From the NCBI GenBank assembly GCA_963995505.1, contig OZ023187.1, positions 11,433,176 to 11,497,175 of the forward strand: 64,000 nucleotides of DNA, read 5' to 3'. The position numbers were made by a program, and so were the translations under genes. Below are positions 1 to 10,009 of the stretch, piece after piece. Each line of letters opens with the position of its first letter. Position 1 is the first letter of the stretch. The notes under the pieces were generated by a model. That model was not told the DNA's origin, made no database searches, and was given only the letters and a program-made list of their open reading frames with translations. The DNA comes from Hypericum androsaemum. Taxonomy: Eukaryota; Streptophyta; Magnoliopsida; Malpighiales; Hypericaceae.

Positions 1-339
1 TACCTTGGCGGTAGAAGGCGTTGCCATTCGATCTGAACTTCTCATCGCCGGAAATGGATCCCGCTGACGCCAGGGATGGGCTGCTGCTCCCCACCTCTAG
101 AAGCTAAAGCTCTCCCTTTTAGCTTTTCCCTCATTATTAAACGGGCTATTGAAGAGAGAAAAAAAGAAAGATGGAAACTTTGGGATGTTCTCCAGGTGGA
201 TACTTGAGGATGAAATCTGGGTTTTACTTTTTTAGGTTTATTTTATATTATTTATTTGTCATTATCATTATCAATATGGAAAAAGGAGGAAATTCATGGG
301 TGCCGTTGAGACTGGAGGAGAGATGGAAGAGGGAGGGAG

Positions 340-425
340 GGGAAGGTGACTGTGAAGCAAGAGAGGAGGAGAGAGAGAGAGAGAGAGAGGAGGATGAGGA
401 AGGCATGGGGACTAAAGAAGAATGA
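340..425. repeat. GA-rich purine tract / microsatellite
   Basis: The stretch is dominated by GA and GGA repeats, with a clean (GA)n core near 372-390. The open frames on both strands here translate only this low-complexity DNA (Glu/Arg on one strand, Ser/Leu on the other), so I do not call a gene. Confidence 0.8.
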
Positions 426-429
426 GAGG

Positions 430-1090
430 AGGAGAACAAAGGGTTTTTTGAAAAAATATAAATAAATTAGGTATTATTTTATAATTTATTCACTATCACG
501 TCAGCATCGAATAATCCCAGTCACTGTTAACCGAGCACTCCACGTAGGCGTCAAAACAGTGCTGCTTGCCCAAAAAATTCCCGACTAGACTTCGAGTCCA
601 TTAAGTAATAAAATTTAAAATAAGTTAGAGTTGGACCGGATCTATTAGTTTTAAAACAGAGAGTACTCAAATAAAAATCTATACATAAGGTACCAACGTG
701 TACTTTTTCCAAATATAAAATGCTATGCAACTATTTCGCAGACGTTGGAAGTCGTCGGAATGGGAAAATAACTAAGAAATAAACTTGCTGGAAAGCTTTT
801 TACCCAATAACATAATAAGGTGTAGTATGAATTAAGAGAGATCCGAATGGTTGTAATTAAATGTAAAACAACAGAACTTGAAATAAGAATTTCCAAAAGA
901 ATTACTTCGATCCCAAGCATAGTGTAAAAGGACCGGTACTGGACTTGCATTTGTCCAAACCCAAGTAAGCATCGGACAATCATTCTCAAAATTTCTCAAA
1001 AAATAAAAAAGTAGAATCATTCTCAAAAAAAGAAAAAAGTAAGCATCGGACAATATATAATTATCTAATATTATTCTACTGGTTTTTATT
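430..1090. other. Intergenic, no recognisable gene
   Basis: AT-rich sequence with only short open frames that lack family motifs. I see no complete TIR pair or LTR. A short LINE fragment begins just to the right. Confidence 0.5.
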
Positions 1091-1096
1091 TTAGAA

Positions 1097-1300
1097 CTAA
1101 CATACATCCTTATTATAAATTGGAAAATCCGAACATAGTAGTGCTCGTAATTCCAGCAGTGGATGCCTTAGCCAATTGAGAGCATATTGTCCGGACCTAG
1201 TCATTCTAGCAACCCAGTTGGCCACAGTACTCACCGGACGATGAACAAAGGTGAGCTTACAAAGGCAAAGTTGCCTCAAATCAACCCTAACTATGGTTGC
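1097..1300 (-). mobile_element. LINE 3'-end fragment (RNase H C-terminus)
   Basis: Read on the minus strand, the segment resembles the very C-terminus of the RNase H domain of plant L1-type LINEs. It has a Val-His-Arg-Pro then Val-Ala-Asn-Trp-Val-Ala segment, followed by a leucine-rich run ending in Ser-Asp-Phe-Pro-Ile. The same closing pattern (Thr-Asp-Phe-Pro-Ile) occurs in the clearer RNase H fragment at 45284-45646, which supports one LINE family. Only about 60 residues remain, with no RT or endonuclease nearby, so this is a dead truncated copy. Confidence 0.5.
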
Positions 1301-2928
1301 TAAATTTTCTACTAGCCAATATTATTCTACTGGCTGGCACACGACATTTTGCAAATGGTAGTAGGCTGGCACTGAGTTGGAAATAGAGGGGAGAGAGAGG
1401 CGTGTTCTTTTTCAGCTAGCACTCGACAGCCCCCAAATACTAAGCTTCACTTATCGCCAATGATTAAAACTAAAAGCATCTATTCTATCACGTTGTTTAC
1501 CTTTGTCTCTTGCATTCCGGAAGGACACCAAGATGATAGAATTTATCATCTTGTTCTATGTAGTTTTATCTAGAATGTAAGTGGCTATTGGGGATTGTTT
1601 TGGAGTGTTGAATCTGGATTTTTAGCTAGTTGTTTTTTGACGTATATTTCTCACGAAATTTTTATTATCATATGATTTTAATGAGGTTGCGATTTTTTTA
1701 ATAAGTAGATTTTATTAATAGTAATATTTATAGTTTTAAAATGTAAAAAAAAAATTCAAAATTGCAACTGTCGGCCTCGTCAAAATCTTAGTGTTGTAAC
1801 CTCTCAGGATGAAATTTAACATTAAATATGTAAATTTAAAAGGAATAAAATCTACGAAAAATATCACGTTGTTTAGGCATCACAAAAACTTGGAGAGTCG
1901 TAATGGTTTCACAAATTGAAAATCACAAGGTCACATGAAGATTCACATATTGCCACCTCACGAAACACTTGTATAAATTGTAAAATACAGTTTATTGCTT
2001 GTTTATCAGAAAGTACCAATAGATTGACATGTTTAGTATACCATATTGCATAATAGATATCATTAGCGATTAGTAAATTACACATTGCATATTTAGTTTA
2101 CTCACTATTAAATTGACCAATTTGTTTATTGAGCAGTAATGGTAATATCTTGTATCATTAGCCAAAACGTTACACTCGGTTAAGCGAAAGCCATTAACCG
2201 ACGACCAACAAATACTTATATTAACCGGTTAGAAAGCTCTTCTTGTTTAATTAGGTCTCGAATTCGAGTCATAGGAAATATAAAATCGTTAAATATTTGT
2301 TGAGAGAGTTTTGCCACCTTTTAAAAATTATATCTAATTTAAAATTAGATTAATCGTCCCAGTAGATCGGATATCAAGTACTATAAACTAAAAAAAATTG
2401 AAGCAGAACTAAAAACCAATGTTTGAAATAAAATTTAGATGACTAGATAAAGACCGTAGATAATACGTTGTAATTAAGAATGAACTCAATACACCCACAC
2501 ATTTGGTACAACCAACCAACGTATTTTATAATATCCTCTCAAATAAAGTTTTTTACTGTTGGAGCGGAAAATTAATCAGCGAATTTGTCGATCTTATCTC
2601 GGTAAAATATCCGTAACTTTCTGCTCAAGTTTCAGATTGACGTGATTCCAAAAAATACAAAAAGATAAGACAAAGATATACAAATATGTATTTCTGCGTC
2701 ATGTTGAAATTCGGCATAGAAAAGGGCAAAAAATGGATTGGAATTTTTGGCAGTTTAGATTGTCCATATTAGGCAGGGACGAGTTTATTTTCTATATTGA
2801 ACAAAGCCTAGGGTTTACTTGTATTGAGTTGGGGGTTAGATTTTTCTATATAATGAGAGCTTGGGCATAGAAGAATGGACACTGCACATCAAACATGAAA
2901 ACCCTATCTATAACTTCATAGTTTTATC
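1300..2928. other. Intergenic AT-rich region
   Basis: No coding region is supported. Around 1665-1800 there is a loose inverted repeat (an AATGAGGTTGC-type arm and its degenerate complement) that could be an old MITE. Around 2160-2290 there is a possible tRNA-related sequence (a B-box-like GGTCTCGAATTC). Neither is strong enough for a firm call. Confidence 0.4.
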
Positions 2929-2930
2929 TT

Positions 2931-3594
2931 GGGAAAAGTCCACTTTAGTACTCTGTGGTATCGCCCAAAATCAATTTAGTACCCTGTGATAAAAAATCGA
3001 TCAATCGAGTCATACTTATTCCAGTTAACATCAAAAAATTCCTCGGGCAGCTGCCCGGACCTGCCCGAACCTACCCGAACCCTGCCCGAACTACGTGGCC
3101 AGCCACGTCACAAAATTTTGATGACATGGCGCCACGTGGACATCCATCTCCTTCCCTCCTCCTCCTCCTCCTCCTCCTCCTCCTCCGCGTCCTCCTCCTC
3201 CTCTCCGCCTCCTCCTCCTCCTCCACCTCTCCGCGTCCTCCTCCTCCTCCTCCGCGTCCTCCTCCTCCTCTCCGCCTCCTCCTCCTCCTCCACCTCTCCG
3301 CATCCTCCTCCTCCTCCTCCGCGTCCTCCTCCTCCTCCTCCGCGTCCTCCTCCTCCTCCGCGTCCTCCTCCACCTCTCCGCGTCCTCCTCCTCCTCCGTG
3401 TCCTCCTCCTCCTCCTCCTCTTCTCCGCGTCCTCCTCCTCCTCCTCCTCCTCCTCCTCCTCCTCTCCCGGGCAGCTGCCCGAGGACCTTTTTGATATTAA
3501 TTGAAATAAGTATGACTCGATTGATCGATTTTTTACCACAGGGTACTAAAGTAATTTTGGGCGATACCACAGGGTACTAAAGTGGACTTTTCCC
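2931..3594. mobile_element. Mutator-like TIR element with CTC-repeat core
   Basis: Both ends carry matching inverted repeats of about 120 bp. The left end begins GGGAAAAGTCCACTTTAGTA and the right end is its near-perfect reverse complement. Each arm also contains the palindrome GGGCAGCTGCCCG and a segment on the theme 'constant TACCCTGTGRT...ATCGATCAATCGAGTCATAC'. Between the arms lies a long CTC/CGC microsatellite. No convincing 9 bp TSD is visible, so the exact ends are uncertain by a few bases. The left arm has a short extra piece before the core. The TIR resembles the outer ends of the element at 36121-40950, so the two are probably relatives. Confidence 0.7.
3150..3472. repeat. (CTC)n/(CTCCGCGTC)n microsatellite
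   Basis: About 320 bp of CTC triplets interrupted by CGCGTCCTC units. It produces long spurious Ser/Pro/Leu frames on the plus strand and Arg/Glu/Gly frames on the minus strand. It occupies nearly the whole interior of the TIR element around it. Expansion by slippage inside a transposon is the simplest reading. Confidence 0.9.
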
Positions 3595-3661
3595 AATATG
3601 TATTTCTCATTTCTCTATTAATAAAAGTATTTCCTCCTCGCTCTCTTTCTTCTCTCCACTA

Positions 3662-4137
3662 GGAGTGGATTGAGTACGGAGTGAAAGAATTGATTCCGTA
3701 CGGTTTGGAGTGAAGGGGGACCGCAGCGACAAATGCTTGTATGTGATAATGGCAAGCACAGTTATGTGATAATTGCAAGTGCAGTTATGTAATAATTGCA
3801 AGTGCAGTTATGTGATAATGGCATGTGTATTTGTGACAGCGGCAACTCCCGTTTATGATAATGGCGCGCGTGACTTTTTTTATTTTGATCTCTTGTATTT
3901 TAGCATTTTTGCAAAAAGGTCATACTGGCACGCACAGTTATGTGATACTGGCATGCGCAGTTATGTGATACTGGCATGCGCAGTTATGTGATAATGACAT
4001 TTGTATCCGGCCTGCGTTTGTGCATGGCTTTTTTCATTTTGGTCCTCGTATTTTAGCGCATTTGCAAAAAAAATCCCCGCGTGTCTTCATTCCGAACGGT
4101 TCGGAATCTGAGCATTCCGTACCCAATCCATACCCCA
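3662..4137 (+). mobile_element. hAT-like non-autonomous element with internal 23-24 bp satellite (copy 1)
   Basis: The terminal sequences GGAGTGGATTGAGTACGGAG (left) and, in reverse complement, TGGGGTATGGATTGGGTACGG (right) form inverted repeats. Inside are tandem or dispersed units on the pattern CTGGCATGCGCAGTTATGTGATA, at least eight across 3730-4000. They are separated by an AAAATGCTAAAATAC-type block, present twice in reverse complement. The flanks CTCCACTA (3654-3661) and CTCCACTC (4138-4145) look like an 8 bp TSD with one mismatch. A second copy in the opposite orientation lies at 21352-21802. No coding capacity. Confidence 0.65.
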
Positions 4138-4204
4138 CTCCACTCACCCCTTATTTCATCTTTTCTCCCCTTCCGTTAGCCGTAACTTTTGTATTTTGTT
4201 AGGG

Positions 4205-4650
4205 AAAAATATAATATATATATATTATATACCAAAATCTGAATAAAATTACCGATAGAAAAGCGTCTATCAAGTTCCGCGCATGAATCTTCTAGCTAAG
4301 TCACCTCCTATTATACTTCACTACTTTTGAGAAATACGAGACAACTTATTCGATACCAAACGATAAGAAAATGTAGAAGAGGGGTACTCTTTTGTTAGAA
4401 AAATTTTCTTTATTTATATACAGTAGTATATATATATAAATAATATTCAGTACTTTCTAATTCGCTATTTTCTTTCACCTAAAACAAAATTATCCTGAAT
4501 AATTGCAGAAGGAATATAATAATTCACAATAATAATACCCAAGTGAAATCCATAAAACTAAAATCAATCTCCACTTCACTCTTCCGACATACAATCTTGC
4601 ACCGTGAAGACTTGAAGCTGATTTCGTGGATTCTCCTCTTATAAAGGAGC
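4205..4650. other. Intergenic AT-rich spacer
   Basis: It contains short TA-repeat runs near 4210-4235 and 4415-4440 and no frame with recognisable similarity. Confidence 0.5.
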
Positions 4651-4654
4651 TGAA

Positions 4655-5510
4655 GGAAGTTTGGAAGGTCACGATTCCGATGAAGGTGGAATGGTTTATG
4701 TAGTTGGCATTACAACGAAGAATTTAAACAAGGGATAATAAGAATAAAGAGAGTTCAAGTTTGGGATGCGCTTTGTCCATTTTGTTATGATTATAACGAG
4801 ACGTTGGAACATCTTTTACTTTTTTGCCCGTTCTCAAGATCCATTTGGGACCATTTTGTGGGGAGAAGAGGTCTCACGTGGTGTGGGTTCAACTCTATTG
4901 ATACGGCTCTCTCGACTTGGTGTGGCTTGGAAAGGGGTGGAATGTTGGAAAAGGTTTGGTATTCATTATTTGGGGCTACATTATGGAGTATATGGTTGCA
5001 TCGGAACCATGTGATCTTTGACGAAAAATAATGTGATCGGGAGCTTCTCAAACACTCCATCTATCGTCGGGCACGCGAATGGCTTTGGTGGGTTTGCACT
5101 CTCCGGGACTCTGGCAATCAAGATCTTGATATGTTTGGACTCCATGAAAGTAAGGTAATTTGGGCGGTTTGAGTCGGGTTAGGATAGGATTTTTATAAAT
5201 GGCGAGTTTGTTTGCTATTTGATTTGCCGGATGGACGACTATGTATTGTAGTGCATACGAGGCAGCTCTTTTTCCAATTTTGCTTTTGCCTATTGGGTTT
5301 TGCAATTTTGGAATTTTTGTGAAGTCCTCAGCTACAACACTTGTACTATCTTACGGTGGGAGTCATTTTTCCGAAGTGGGTTTGGCCTTAAAAGTAGGGA
5401 TATCGGGTTGGGGTTGGGTAGATCATTGTAATTATTTCGCGAGTCTTTGCTCTTGTTTTCTTCTCTTTTATTTTCTGTTAATAAAGCACTTTTACCTATA
5501 AAAAAATAAT
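4655..5510 (+). mobile_element. LINE 3' fragment (zf-RVT domain and 3' UTR)
   Basis: Plus-strand translation gives the zinc-binding domain found downstream of the RT in plant LINEs. It has Cys-Pro-Phe-Cys, then Glu-Thr-Leu-Glu-His-Leu, then Cys-Pro-Phe-Ser...Ile-Trp, then Ser-Ile-Trp-Leu-His-Arg-Asn-His-Val-Ile-Phe. A TAA interrupts it at 5029-5031, but the homologous frame continues beyond with Arg-Glu-Leu-Leu-Lys-His-Ser. The upstream 4655-4760 portion resembles the usual 'lysine-valine-x-phenylalanine-x-tryptophan' lead-in but contains stops. The end is A-rich (AAAAAAATAAT near 5500), as expected of a LINE 3' end. No RT core is present. Confidence 0.75.
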
Positions 5511-5518
5511 CAATGTGA

Positions 5519-6440
5519 TTACTCCCTCTCAGACTCCAGGTATAAAATAAGATTCTGGCCAGCAAGTGGCGACATCGCTTTAGCCCAAAATAGCCACTCT
5601 CTTGTAAGAAGAATGATCGAGTGCTTGAGCCTGTCCAGATCCCACAAATTTTCCTCGAAAGTAACCTTGTTTCGCTCTCTCCAGATCGATCCCCCAAGAG
5701 ATAGATAGCCCAAAAAGTGTGTGCCAAACCTTTTTAATCAATCTGCCTTGTACCAGTCCGGTCGAAGAAGAGAACGCAGTATTATTAGTCGAGAAGCCAC
5801 ACCAAGATAAACCTCTGGCTGGTTCTTCACAAAGAAATCCCAGATTAGTCGTGTACAAGTACAGTGTAATAGCAAATGACCATTTGTTTCATCAGCGCAT
5901 CCAAACACAAGGGACAAAGAAGAGCATCCCACGGATCAAGGCTTCCTTTCCTTATCAATAACATGGCGGGTGTTAATTCTCTTCTGAGCTGCTATCCACA
6001 TGACCTTTGTTGGTAAAAAAAAGAGGACCAAACTTGTCTAGTTTCCAACCGGATTGGACTCGTTAGGACAGAAGTGGTGTACAACTTCCTGCACAAAGCC
6101 CTCGTCGAATAAGAAATTTCCAGCACCAAACACCGTTGATCCAATCCCCACACTCAATGATCTTGTCCCTCTTGTTAACAGCAACAGAATACAAACAATA
6201 AAAAGTTATGCATCGGTGGAAGAGAACTCAGATGTTGCACCAATAGAGAGCTTCAGGGACTCCATGATGTTGATTCACTTCTGAGCCGCTGTTTCGTTCC
6301 CTTGCTGGATCAAAAAGGTCGATCTCCAAGCTTCACTCCTAGAGAAACGCTCCAGTTTCTATGGGAGTCGAGTGATTGGAGCCTGATTTCTTGATCCCGC
6401 AAAATTTGTGTCCATCAAGAAATCCGTATTGAAGCCCTTT
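5519..6440 (-). mobile_element. LINE 3' fragment (zf-RVT domain), opposite strand
   Basis: On the minus strand, 6030-5519 encodes a degraded zf-RVT domain. It has Ala-Ala-Gln-Lys-Arg-Ile-Asn-Thr-Arg, then Leu-Cys-Pro-Leu-Cys, then the Ser-Trp-Cys-Gly-Phe-Ser segment that also occurs in the LINE at 4655-5510, then Lys-Val-Trp-His-Thr-Leu-Phe-Gly. Several frameshifts separate the blocks. The 6030-6440 part probably continues upstream into the same LINE but I could not match it firmly. This and the previous fragment lie tail to tail, so they are two insertions. Confidence 0.7.
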
Positions 6441-6459
6441 TACACTGCTAACATGTAAG

Positions 6460-6700
6460 GAATTCGGCAACTAGAGAACAAATGCGCAAGAATACGGACG
6501 CAAGAGATTACGTGGTTCGGCCTAATGTTTATGTCCACGGAGAGAAAGGAGAACTTTTATTGATGGATCCGAGTCACAAAGCTATAACTAACCATAGGGT
6601 AACACGTCCTTATATAATAGACGAACTCTTGGTGTACAAGAAACCTATCTAGGTTGAATTAGGAGTCCAAAATAAGAGCCGAAACTAAACTGGAAAAATT
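6460..6700 (-). mobile_element. Degenerate LTR fragment related to the Copia LTR at 7150
   Basis: The segment around 6460-6660 is similar, in reverse complement, to the LTR at 7150-7441. Shared blocks include TACGTGGTTCGGCCTAATG, GTCCACGGAGAGAAAGGAG, the CATCAATA stretch near the transcription start, a TATATAA near 6613-6620, and the ACCTAGATAG/ACTCCTAATT part. It is more diverged than the two LTRs of the neighbouring element are from each other, so it is an older solo LTR or LTR piece of a related family. Confidence 0.65.
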
Positions 6701-7144
6701 GTCCGCCGCTTGAACTTTCTGTAAGCGACCATTGGTGATCTCCAATAAAGTGGCGTCCGCCACCTTCACCAATTTTTGTCAACTTTTCCAACATAACCAA
6801 TTGGATTAGTCGACTTATTGGTGTTCAGATATAAAATATTATAAACAAAAAAGTATATATAAATGATAAATTCGGTTTGGATTATGATAGTGATATTATG
6901 ATAAGAACTAACCTAATTCTAACAGAAATTCTAGACAACCATATCAAGAGAAAAAGGGAACCAGTTCTAAGATTAGTGTGTTCCCTGAGGTAGTTTATAC
7001 ACAAAATTTCTTGTTTTATAACTAAGTTTCATACAATTTTCGTACCCTCATAAAAAGTTTCGTATAATTTTTAAAAAAAATTAGATCATACGTGAACAAA
7101 TACATTCTCCTCTTATTAGATGATCTATCCTTGGCATTTTCTCA
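6700..7144. other. Intergenic, AT-rich
   Basis: No gene or bounded element identified. It ends at the 5 bp TSD of the Copia element. Confidence 0.45.
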
Positions 7145-7149
7145 ACACC

Positions 7150-7441
7150 TGTTAGAGATGTCGAGAAATTAAAGAGGAAACGATTTGTGGGCTTGTTTCC
7201 TATTCTATTCGGACTAGCTTTTGGACTCCTAATTTGACCTAGATAGCTTACTTGATGTACAAGGGTTTGCCTCTATATAAAGGCATATCACTCTAAGGTT
7301 TTGTATGGCTTTGTGGCTCGAAAACTCATCAATATAAGTTCTTCTTTCTCTCCGTGGACGTAGGCATTAGGCCGAACCACGTAAACACTTGTGTCCGTGT
7401 TCTTTGTGCAATCTTGTTCTCTAGTTGCTGAATTCATAATA
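7150..7441 (+). repeat. 5' LTR of Copia element
   Basis: It starts TGTTAGAGATGTCGAGAAAT and matches the 3' LTR over the same length with a handful of substitutions. A TATATAA promoter box lies at 7274-7280, about 150 bp from the LTR end, so the expected order U3-TATA-R-U5 is present. Confidence 0.9.
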
Positions 7442-7468
7442 ATTGCTATCAAGAGCTTGAGTTGGAGG

Positions 7469-8302
7469 ATGACGGACGGCACGAAGTTTGCTCTTGTGAA
7501 GTTCGATAGTTCTTCGAATTTTGGGTTATGGCAAAGGCGTGTCAAGGATCTTCTCATGCAACAAGGGATGGTCATCGCGCTCTCGGAGAAGAAGCCCGAG
7601 AAGATGGAGGAGCAAGAGTGGAAGGAGATGGGGGCCAAGGCGGTGGCGACAATTCGCTTGTGCTTGGCGGATGATGTGATGTATCACATCATGGATGAGA
7701 AGTCACCAGCTAAGGTATGGAAGAAATTAGAGGCAAGGTATATGTCTAAGTCTTTGTCGAACAAGCTTTATCTTAAGCAAAGATTGTACGGGCTCAAGAT
7801 GAAGGAGGGCTCGGATTTGAGCTAACACATTAATAGTTTTAGTCAACTTGTGAGCGACTTGAGAAAGGTTGATGTGAAGTTCGAGGAAGAAGACAAGGCA
7901 TTGTCGCTGCTGAATTCTTTACCTAGCTCCTACGAAAATTTGGTTACAACTCTAACTTGGGGGAAGGAGTCCTTGGTGTTGGAAGATATCACAAGTGCTC
8001 TGCTAGGGTTTCATCAAAGAAAGAAAATTGGCGATGAACAAGTGGAAGGGCTAGTTGTGAGGGGTAGCCATGGTGATCGTAGTGGGGCAAAAGACAGGAA
8101 GGGATCCAAGTCGTGGTCAAAGAGGTTCAAGGGAAATTGCTTCGAGTGCGAAGAAAAAGGGCACGTGAAGAAGGATTGTCCAAAAAGAACTCGGGATCGC
8201 GAGGAAAAAGGATCAGGTTCTGTGAATGCGGCCTCACATTCGGACGGGTCAGATGGTGATCTTCTTTCTGTTTTGTCAAGTCCCAAGCATTCTGATTCCT
8301 GA
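7469..8302 (+). pseudogene. Copia gag polyprotein (UBN2-type gag with CCHC knuckle), interrupted
   Basis: The gag frame starts at the ATG at 7469. Its N-terminal part has the family-typical Phe-Asp-Ser...Asn-Phe-x-x-Trp-x-x-Arg segment, followed by Leu-Trp/Val-Trp-Lys-Lys-Leu-Glu-Ala-Arg-Tyr and the Leu-Tyr-Leu-Lys-Gln-Arg-Leu-Tyr motif of UBN2 gag. An in-frame TAA at 7823-7825 breaks it. The same frame continues with the Leu-Leu-Asn-Ser-Leu-Pro-Ser-Ser-Tyr-Glu motif and a zinc knuckle, Cys-Phe-Glu-Cys...Gly-His-Val-Lys-Lys-Asp-Cys, at about 8140-8180. A TGA at 8300-8302 then ends the frame before the protease. Confidence 0.85.
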
Positions 8303-8725
8303 ATTTTGGATAGCGCTTGCTCTATCCACATGACGCCCAAGAGAGGGTGGTTCGATACCTACAAGTTCGTTGATTCAGGTATGGTGACTATGGGTGATGG
8401 TTCTACTTGCAGAATTGCTGGCATAGGTGATATCCAAATCAAGATGTGGGATGGTGTTGAGAGAAAATTGTGTGGGGTTAGGCATGTTCTGAAGTTGGAG
8501 AGGAATTGGATCTCGTTAGGAGCCTTGGATTATAGTGGGTACAACTATAATGTTGTAGGCGGGCTAATGGAGGTGGAGAAGGATGCTGTGGTGGTGATGA
8601 AGGGTGAAAGGAATGCTAGAAATACCTATAGGTTAGTGGGGAATACGGTTGTAGGCGGAGTCACATCGTTGAGTTTCGATAGAGGGGAGAAAAGCTCTTG
8701 TGTGATGGAGCGAAAGTTTGCATGA
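8303..8725 (+). pseudogene. Copia protease (retropepsin) and following fragment
   Basis: Same reading frame as gag, directly after a TGA. It opens with Ile-Leu-Asp-Ser-Ala-Cys-Ser-Ile-His-Met-Thr, the Copia retropepsin site (Asp-Ser-Gly/Ala-Cys-x-x-His-Met). It continues through the Val-x-Met-Gly-Asp-Gly-Ser and Asn-x-Ile-Ser-Leu-Gly-Ala-Leu-Asp segments typical of the protease and pre-integrase junction. After 8725 no frame keeps a recognisable integrase, and 8726-9368 is scrambled relative to a full Copia pol. Confidence 0.8.
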
Positions 8726-9368
8726 ATGGTTTGAGTAGAGTTGGGATTCGCAGAGACAAAGTTAGCAAGTTTCCGCTATGGTTGTCTAAAGAGACGTGCA
8801 CGTCAAAGGTGTTGGGCAGGTTTTGTATGGGAAATGCGAAGCCATTGGTAGCACCACGGGCGAATCGGGCATCTCACTCAAGGCCGAACGGTGGAGTTCG
8901 TGGCATGTCGAGGGTTCTACTTGGTAGAACAAAAGGTTGTCTTTTGTATGCTATAGCATATAGCATTGGTATGAGGCAAGAAGGTCCAGCGGAGAAGCAG
9001 TTCGAGGTTGTAGAGCATGGGGTTGACCGAAAAATAGAGGACGCGTCTATTGGTCACAAGGTTGCTTCAGCAAGTGGACTTGCTAGTTGGGGTTCAATGG
9101 AGATTGGAAGGAATAGGCCAAACAAGCTCGGAAGCTCGAGCTTGAGGGCTAACTCCATGTGATTGAACGAATAAAGGTGGTGAGAAAGTTGAGATGGTAT
9201 TATTGGTGGCGGTGTATCTATGGTCAATGTGGAGCTAGTAGAGTCGGTTTGGTTTTTCAGGTTCTCATGGTTCTTCATGTGGCGATATTTCATCAAGATG
9301 GAGTTTGTTGAAGTTCGGATGGAGCTTCATGGTTCGTCCGCAGGATGATTTCTCGCCAAGGTGGAGAT

Positions 9369-9660
9369 TGTTAGAGATGTCGAGAAATTAAAGAGGAAAC
9401 GATTTGTGGGCTTGTTTCTTATTCTATTCGGACTAGCTTTTTGACTCCTAATTTGACCTAGATAGCTTACTTGATGTACAAGGGTTTGCCTCTATATAAA
9501 GGCATGTTACCCTAAGGTTTTGTATAGCTTTGTGGCTCTGAAACTCATCAATAAAAGTTCTCCTTTCTCTCCGTGGACGTAGGCATTAGGCCGAACCACG
9601 TAAACTCTTGTGTCCGTGTTCTTTGTGCGATCTTGTTCTCTAGTTGCTGAATTCATAAGA
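9369..9660 (+). repeat. 3' LTR of Copia element
   Basis: Same length as the 5' LTR (292 bp) and very close to it in sequence. Differences include single substitutions such as GCATATCACTC versus GCATGTTACCC. The close match suggests a young insertion despite the broken interior, so the deletion may predate the last round of transposition. Confidence 0.9.
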
Positions 9661-9839
9661 ACACCCACTAGACCAATTAAAGGTTCAAGTTGAATATATT
9701 TTTCACATTCGATATTCAAATTTACTAAGTCTCATTCACAAACCCAATAATGTATACTTTGAATATTAAACCTCGTTTTACGAAGAAAAGCTGGTAAAAT
9801 TAAAAAGAAAATTATAATAACTGTACCTTGTATGTTCTA

Positions 9840-9935
9840 TATACAGTAGATAAAATATAGTGTGATGGTAGAATTTCGAATCCCAACGCGCCCAAACAAA
9901 ATTTTATGTCGTTCTCTTATAAATTGATGTATTTA
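9840..9935 (+). repeat. Possible tRNA-related SINE fragment
   Basis: A phrase like GATGGTAGAATTTCGAATCCC resembles the A-to-B box region of tRNA-derived plant SINEs (GGTTCGAATCC-type B box). I cannot define ends or a poly-A/T tail, so the call is tentative. Confidence 0.3.
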
Positions 9936-10009
9936 AATATAGTAATTTGCTTACTTCTAAAAAAAATATAGTAAATTGCAGGAATTCTAATTAGGAAACA
10001 AATTCAATA

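Larger units (their letters stand above)
7150..9660 (+). mobile_element. Ty1/Copia LTR retrotransposon, internally deleted
   Basis: Two almost identical 292 bp LTRs (7150-7441 and 9369-9660) flank a gag-like region, and the direct repeat ACACC (7145-7149 and 9661-9665) is a perfect 5 bp TSD. A primer-binding-like GCTATCAAGAGC follows the left LTR at about 7446-7457, and a purine stretch AAGGTGGAGAT precedes the right LTR. Only gag and the start of the protease survive. Integrase, RT and RNase H are missing, so the internal region is about 1.9 kb instead of the usual 4 kb or so. The LTRs begin with TG but the TSD places their end at an A (..CATAATA / ..CATAAGA) rather than CA. Confidence 0.9.

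Noticed and set aside
2955..3570. Long open frames of 100-179 codons on both strands
   Set aside because: They only translate the CTC/GAG microsatellite and give homopolymeric Ser/Pro or Glu/Arg protein. No start context, no family motif.
3730..4000. Regularly spaced 23-24 bp repeats resembling a CRISPR array
   Set aside because: Units are adjacent or irregularly spaced and lie inside an element with TIRs and TSD-like flanks in a plant genome. There are no unique spacers of constant length.
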